Shown here piece after piece: positions 59,752 to 64,000 of a stretch of 64,000 nucleotides of DNA. Source of the DNA: Caballeronia turbans (GTDB lineage: Bacteria > Pseudomonadota > Gammaproteobacteria > Burkholderiales > Burkholderiaceae); contig FCOD02000017.1 of the NCBI GenBank assembly GCA_001544655.2, positions 62,001 through 126,000 on the forward strand. The letters run 5' to 3'. A program made the translations under genes and the position numbers. Position 1 is the first letter of the stretch; the number at the start of each line of letters is the position of its first letter. Under the pieces are notes generated by a model that saw nothing but the letters and a program-made list of their open reading frames with translations, did not search any database and was not told where the DNA came from.

Positions 59752-61065
59752 TTACGCGGGAACGGCCGTACCGTACGGCACATCGCGCTTGCCGAAGCGG
59801 CGCACACGGATGTTGGCTTGCTCGCCGTGCGCGATCATGCCTTCGATCGCGCACAACCGCGAGCAATACGAGCCAATCAGCGCGCTCGCCTCATCCGTCA
59901 GCACCTTCTGGTACGTGCAGGTCTTGATGAACTTGCCGACCCACAGACCACCGGTGTAGCGCGCGGCCTTGCCCGTCGGCAATGTGTGGTTCGTGCCGAT
60001 GACCTTGTCGCCATAGGCGACATTGGTGCGGGCGCCGAGAAAGAGCGCACCATAATTTTTCATGTTCTTCAGGAGGTAATCCGGGTCGCGCGTCATCACC
60101 TGAACGTGCTCGGATGCGATGCGATCGGCCACCGAAACCATCTCTTCGAGCGTATCCGCCACGATCACTTCACCGTAGTCGCGCCACGAAACCCCTGCGG
60201 TGTTGGCGGTCGGCAGAATCTCGAGCAGGCGTTCGACCTCGGCGATGGTGTCCTTCGCCAACTGCATCGAGTTCGTGAGAAGCACGGCCGGTGTGTTGAA
60301 GCCGTGCTCCGCCTGGCCCAGAAGGTCCGTCGCACACAGTTCCGCATCGACGCTGTCGTCGGCGATCACGAGCGTTTCGGAAGGCCCGGCAATCAGGTCG
60401 ATGCCGATGCGGCCGAACAATTGACGCTTCGCTTCCGCGACATAGGCGTTGCCCGGTCCGACCACCATGGCAGCCGGATCGATCGTCTGCGTGCCGAGCG
60501 CCATCGCCGCGATCGCCTGAACACCGCCGAACGTGTAGATCTCGTCGGCGCCACCGAGGTGCATGGCCGCGACCACAGCCGGATTCGGCTTGCCACCTAC
60601 CGGCGGCGATGCGGTGATGATGCGCGGAACGCCCGCCACCTTGGCCGTCACGACACCCATGTGCGCCGATGCAACCAGCGGAAACTTGCCGCCGGGGACG
60701 TAACACGCCACGCTGTCGACCGGCATGTTCCTGTGGCCCAGCACCACGCCCGGCAACGTTTCGATTTCGACATCGCGAATCGACTCGCGTTGTGCCTGGG
60801 CGAAGTTGCGCACCTGAGCCTGCGCGAATTTGATGTCCTCGAGTTGGCCCGGAGACAGCGTGCGAATACAGCTTGCAATCTCGTCCTCCGACAGTCGGAA
60901 GCGCTCGGGCGACCAGTTGTCGAATTTCGCCGAGAGTTCGGCGACTGCAGTGTCGCCGCGCGACGCGACATCGGCGAGGATGCCTGTGACCACATCACGA
61001 ACTTTTGCCGCGTCCTGTGATGACGCTTCCGCGCTGCGACCATGCTTCAAGTATTGGATTGCCAT
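59752..61065 (-). CDS. histidinol-dehydrogenase-like enzyme (HisD paralogue)
   Basis: A 437-residue member of the histidinol dehydrogenase family. The ATG at 61065 follows AAAAGGGA. Conserved blocks are [62 protein letters not shown] (Gln/His zinc ligands), and GTNHTLPTG. It is not in a his operon and is under a LacI regulator, so it more likely oxidises a sulfonated or other polyol, as sulfopropanediol dehydrogenases of this family do, than histidinol. Confidence 0.85.
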   Translation of the reverse strand: MAIQYLKHGRSAEASSQDAAKVRDVVTGILADVASRGDTAVAELSAKFDNWSPERFRLSEDEIASCIRTLSPGQLEDIKFAQAQVRNFAQAQRESIRDVEIETLPGVVLGHRNMPVDSVACYVPGGKFPLVASAHMGVVTAKVAGVPRIITASPPVGGKPNPAVVAAMHLGGADEIYTFGGVQAIAAMALGTQTIDPAAMVVGPGNAYVAEAKRQLFGRIGIDLIAGPSETLVIADDSVDAELCATDLLGQAEHGFNTPAVLLTNSMQLAKDTIAEVERLLEILPTANTAGVSWRDYGEVIVADTLEEMVSVADRIASEHVQVMTRDPDYLLKNMKNYGALFLGARTNVAYGDKVIGTNHTLPTGKAARYTGGLWVGKFIKTCTYQKVLTDEASALIGSYCSRLCAIEGMIAHGEQANIRVRRFGKRDVPYGTAVPA

Positions 61066-61134
61066 TTGCATTTCCCTTTTTGCGAGGTGAGGAAGAAGCA
61101 GCGTGCGCCGGTTGCTGGAAGGCGGGCTGCGTTG

Positions 61135-61176
61135 ATGCAAATGTAGCGCAACTTTTTATGCAAATTTTGCGCAAAT
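61135..61176. promoter_or_regulatory. GCGCAA repeats and palindrome between the HisD-like and LacI genes
   Basis: TTTGCGCAAA (61166-61175) is a perfect 10-bp palindrome with a central CG as LacI-family operators often have. A related GTAGCGCAAC lies at 61143-61152, and each is preceded by ATGCAAAT. A further TATGCAAA occurs near 61251. The cluster fits a LacI-type operator controlling both divergent genes. Confidence 0.6.
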
Positions 61177-61251
61177 GCTCGATACTTTCCCTAGATGGCC
61201 GAATTCAAGCTGAAAGACAGCGTCGCATTCACACTGTATCTGTGCAAATTT

Positions 61252-62298
61252 ATGCAAACGAAACCTCGTACCGGCATTCGCGTAAAGGCCTCGAAGGTCC
61301 GACTCGAAGATGTTGCCGAGCGCCTTGGCATATCGGTATCCACGGTGTCACGGTCATTGGCCGGTCACCCCGCCATCAGTAGCGAAACCCGTGGCGCCGT
61401 GCAGGCGGTTGCGGCTGAAATTGGCTACCGAATGCCGTCGCAGGGTCGATCCACGCGCAAGTCGGCGACGAAGCTGATCGGTGTGGTCGTCGGCGCGCTG
61501 CACAACCGGTTCATGACCTTGTTGCTGACGCATCTTCATGACGCACTGCTGGAGTTCGACTATCAGATCACCTTGATGATCGACCCGATGAACGACTCGA
61601 ACAACCTGCTGGCATTTCGGCCCTTGATAGACGGCTATCTCGACGGGATGATCTTCGCCACCGCGACGCTCGACTCACCCGTCGTGGCAGAGATGCAAAG
61701 ACGCGGCATTCCCCTGGTGCTCGTCGTCCGGTCCGTGGACGATGTGAAGGTCGACACGGTCGAGATCGACAACGTTCACGCCGGCGCCCTCGCAGCCGAG
61801 CATCTCTATCAACTGGGGCATCGCCGGATCGGGCTGGTCATGGGTTCACAAAACACGTCGACCAGCAGAGACCGTGTCAAAGGGGCCTTGCAGTGGCTCG
61901 CAGGCGCGGGCATACCGCCGACATCGGTGCCATTGATATATTGCGATTACACCAGCGAGGCGGGTTATTCGAGTGCCATCGCGATGCTGGGCGAGGAAAA
62001 CCGGGTCACGGGCATCGTCGCCGGGAACGACACGATCGCACTGGGTGTGCTCGAAGCGGCCAAAAGGCAGGGCATCGCGGTGCCCCAGCAACTCTCGATC
62101 ATCGGCTTTGATGACATGCCTCTGGCCGGATCGCCGCTGGTAGGATTGACGTCCATTCGACAGCCCGTCGAAGCCATGGCGCGCACCGCTGCCCGCAGGC
62201 TCGTCGAGCGCATACGAGCCGGAGGGATGAGTGCACCCGTCCACGATGTCCTGCCCATCCAGCTGGTCCGGCGCGATACGACAGGACCGTTAGGCTAA
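61252..62298 (+). CDS. LacI family transcriptional regulator
   Basis: A LacI-type repressor of 348 residues from ATG 61252. An in-frame ATG at 61195 would add 19 residues. The helix-turn-helix VRLEDVAERLGISVSTVSRSLAG lies near residues 16-40, followed by the hinge and a periplasmic-binding-like domain (DGMIFATATLDSP, GHRRIGLVMG, IAGNDTIALGVLEAAKR, SIIGFDDMP). It is divergent from the HisD-like and thioesterase genes and most likely represses them. Confidence 0.92.
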   Translation: MQTKPRTGIRVKASKVRLEDVAERLGISVSTVSRSLAGHPAISSETRGAVQAVAAEIGYRMPSQGRSTRKSATKLIGVVVGALHNRFMTLLLTHLHDALLEFDYQITLMIDPMNDSNNLLAFRPLIDGYLDGMIFATATLDSPVVAEMQRRGIPLVLVVRSVDDVKVDTVEIDNVHAGALAAEHLYQLGHRRIGLVMGSQNTSTSRDRVKGALQWLAGAGIPPTSVPLIYCDYTSEAGYSSAIAMLGEENRVTGIVAGNDTIALGVLEAAKRQGIAVPQQLSIIGFDDMPLAGSPLVGLTSIRQPVEAMARTAARRLVERIRAGGMSAPVHDVLPIQLVRRDTTGPLG

Positions 62299-62405
62299 CT
62301 CCGCCGCGAAGCGCGCCGGCTCTCGCAATTAAGGTGTCTTGCCATCGATGATTCGTGATCCACTCAGCGTGACCGCTCGCTCGATCGGGTCATCGCGAGG
62401 CCAAT

Positions 62406-62438
62406 AAAAAAGGACTGGATTCAACGCATCCAGTCCTT
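62406..62438 (-). terminator. Rho-independent terminator for the DJ-1/PfpI gene
   Basis: On the minus strand AAGGACTGGAT (62438-62428) pairs with ATCCAGTCCTT (62420-62410) over a 7-base loop, then a T-run follows. The 11-bp stem is perfect. Confidence 0.85.
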
Positions 62439-62463
62439 CGCCATGCAAGCCCAGGCTCAGACG

Positions 62464-63330
62464 TCAGTGAGCGTGCGCATTCAGCTTCGCCACCAGCACG
62501 TCGCCGAATTCCGGCGCGGACATCGGCTGCTGACCCGTGATCAGTTCACGGTCGACGACCACGTTGCTATGCCAGTTCGCGACCGTATCGACATGCGCAC
62601 CCGCTTCCGCGAGCGCATTCACCGGATAAAACTGGACATTGCCGCCGAGTCCGCTCGGGCCTTCAAGTTGCTGCTCCTCGCCCGTGGAGAAGACGGTCAG
62701 GCGATAACCGGCATACGGCCAGCCGGTCGCAAACGAGTTCGCCTTGCCGTCATTGGCGATCATCGACGCAATGAAGGCGTCCGGAACATGGAGCGTCGAC
62801 AGCAGCACGATCGGTCCGTGACAGATGATGCCGGTCGGACGGCCGCTGTCATGGAAGCTGACCAGTATCTTGCCGAGATTGCGATCCTTCAGCAGATCCG
62901 CCATCGGCGCGTGGCCTCCGGGAATGAACAGGCCGACATAGCCGCCCGTTCCCTCGGCGACCACCGAGGCAAGCGTTTTCGGATGCTTCAGTTGAGCGAT
63001 GCCTTGCGCGTACTTGAATGCATCCGCGCGCGCCGTGTCATCGCCGCCGAAAAACATCTTGTTGTTCGAATTGGCGTCCATGACGGGCATGTCGCCTTTC
63101 GGGTTCGCGATGACGGGCTCGTAGCCTGCCTCGACGAGCTTTCGATACGGCACGACGAACTCGTTCAGGTAGTAGCCGGTTTCATAGTGCTTTCCATCGC
63201 GCAGGTCGAGCTCATGCGCACTCGACATCACGACAAGTACCTTGCCGCGCGACTGTGCCGACGCGCTCGCCGGCAACGCAAAGGCAGTGGCCATCGCGAG
63301 CGCGGCCGCGCCGAATTTAAGGATGTTCAT
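62464..63330 (-). CDS. periplasmic DJ-1/PfpI (type 1 glutamine amidotransferase-like) protein
   Basis: A 288-residue protein with a signal peptide (about residues 1-27, ALPASASAQS). It is followed by a DJ-1/PfpI core: VLVVMSSAHELDLRDGKHYE, GYEPVIANPKGDMPV, LFIPGGHAPMADL, and the nucleophile elbow GIICHGPIVLLS with Cys. The start is ATG 63330; six codons upstream are in frame but weak. It resembles Hsp31-like glyoxalase III or chaperone proteins. Periplasmic location is unusual for this family and predicted from the leader only. It is monocistronic with a strong terminator. Confidence 0.85.
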   Translation of the reverse strand: MNILKFGAAALAMATAFALPASASAQSRGKVLVVMSSAHELDLRDGKHYETGYYLNEFVVPYRKLVEAGYEPVIANPKGDMPVMDANSNNKMFFGGDDTARADAFKYAQGIAQLKHPKTLASVVAEGTGGYVGLFIPGGHAPMADLLKDRNLGKILVSFHDSGRPTGIICHGPIVLLSTLHVPDAFIASMIANDGKANSFATGWPYAGYRLTVFSTGEEQQLEGPSGLGGNVQFYPVNALAEAGAHVDTVANWHSNVVVDRELITGQQPMSAPEFGDVLVAKLNAHAH

Positions 63331-63362
63331 GGTGGTTCTCTTTCGCAACAGGGTTGGCGGGG

Positions 63363-64000
63363 TTACTCGGCCGTCTCAGCATTCGACGCATAACGCGGCG
63401 CAGCCTTGGCATTTGCGAACCGGGGCGCGAGCGCGCGACGGTCGGCTTCCCACTTCGTCCATTGGTCGCCGTCATGCAGCGTCGGGATGGTCACCAGTTC
63501 GCCCTGGTCGAGCCCGACGAGCGCGGCATCCACAAGATCGTCGGCCGTCATCGTGCTCGCCGCTTCCTTTTGCTTCGCATAACCCGCGACGTCCCAGAAC
63601 TCGGTCGCGGTCGCGGCCGGCAGCACGGTCTGCACGCGCACGCCCTTGCCTGCGAGGTCGCGCTGCAATGCATGGCCGAAGCTCAGCACATAGGACTTCG
63701 ACGCGCTATAGACACCGTTCAGCAGTTCGACCGCAATGCCGACCACCGAACTGATGTTGACGATGGTGCCCGAGCCCTTCGCGGCGAACGCGGGAGCGGC
63801 TGCATAGGTGAGGCGGGTCAGCGCGGTGATATTCAGGCCGATCATCGATTCCATGGCGTCGACATTGCCGTCGAGCACCGATGCAACCGAACCGACGCCC
63901 GCGTTATTCACCAGCATCGTGATGCGCGGGTCGTCGCGAAGCAGGGATTCAATTTTCGCGAGCGCAGATTTGTCGTTGAGATCCGCGGCAACGGTCTCGA
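63363..64000 (-). CDS. SDR family oxidoreductase, 5' end outside window
   Basis: The minus-strand frame runs from the stop at 63363 to the window edge, giving about 212 residues of a short-chain dehydrogenase. It has MLVNNAGVGSVASV, the catalytic Ser in VNISSVVG, YSASKSYVLSFGHALQRDL (YxxxK) and VQTVLPAATATEF. The N-terminal NAD(P)-binding motif lies beyond position 64000. It sits 33 bases upstream of the DJ-1/PfpI start and could share its transcript. Broad SDR function only. Confidence 0.85.
   Translation of the reverse strand, partial: ETVAADLNDKSALAKIESLLRDDPRITMLVNNAGVGSVASVLDGNVDAMESMIGLNITALTRLTYAAAPAFAAKGSGTIVNISSVVGIAVELLNGVYSASKSYVLSFGHALQRDLAGKGVRVQTVLPAATATEFWDVAGYAKQKEAASTMTADDLVDAALVGLDQGELVTIPTLHDGDQWTKWEADRRALAPRFANAKAAPRYASNAETAE

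Noticed and set aside
59818-61020. 400-residue plus-strand frame
   Set aside because: Antisense shadow of the HisD-like gene; rich in Arg and His and without motifs.

Overview
The window reads as a chromosome (or large secondary replicon) segment of a Burkholderiaceae bacterium, most like Paraburkholderia or Caballeronia. The grounds are the high GC content, two Burkholderia-type trimeric porins, proteins of the DUF4148 and DUF3331 families that are typical of that group, the density of LysR/AraC regulators, and a salicylate-gentisate (nag-type) operon. I see no rRNA, tRNA, CRISPR array, intact insertion sequence or phage module.

Region 1 (1-4.3 kb) holds an AraC regulator and an aldehyde dehydrogenase divergent from a LysR regulator. 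Region 2 (4.7-21.6 kb) is a meta-cleavage catabolic regulon resembling p-cumate (cmt) operons. It encodes a ring-fission-product hydrolase, an extradiol dioxygenase, a class II aldolase-like protein, hydratase, acetaldehyde dehydrogenase, 4-hydroxy-2-oxovalerate aldolase, a three-component Rieske dioxygenase (alpha, beta, ferredoxin, reductase), a PdxA-family dihydrodiol dehydrogenase, an MHS transporter and a porin. Beyond these lie a helix-turn-helix/citrate-synthase fusion (minus strand) and, divergent from it, a Tat-signal thiamine-diphosphate enzyme followed by a diheme cytochrome c. The same 28-bp inverted repeat, GTTGATC-N14-GATCAAC, lies at the operon promoter (4741-4768) and between the fusion gene and the thiamine enzyme (18912-18939). 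This suggests one regulon controlled by an apparently catalytically dead citrate-synthase-like regulator. It is the most novel-looking item here.

Region 3 (21.7-30.9 kb) is a salicylate to gentisate to fumarylpyruvate pathway: NahR/NagR-type LysR, reductase, salicylate 5-hydroxylase large and small subunits, ferredoxin, gentisate dioxygenase and fumarylpyruvate hydrolase, then an AAHS transporter and a second porin. No maleylpyruvate isomerase is present. Region 4 (30.9-36.6 kb) has small secreted proteins, decayed sequence and a LysR-controlled isochorismatase-like / old yellow enzyme / pirin group.

Region 5 (36.8-43.3 kb) is a toxin-antitoxin island: two RES-type modules and one VapBC, with proQ/finO-like genes. 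A decayed and an intact proQ/finO copy flank the first RES module in direct orientation. Region 6 (43.3-53.2 kb) carries a MocR regulator, a frameshifted azoreductase, and a run of genes pointing to electrophile, quinone or oxidant stress (SDR, two AhpD-like proteins, nitroreductase, quinone oxidoreductase, cupin, RclC-like protein). Region 7 (53.2-64 kb) has two small catabolic or efflux clusters around LysR, MarR and LacI regulators: tautomerases, an enolase-superfamily dehydratase/racemase, SDR, MHS transporter, thioesterase and a histidinol-dehydrogenase-like enzyme. It ends with a periplasmic DJ-1/PfpI protein and a partial SDR.

Function calls rest on motifs and recalled family features. 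No database search was run.
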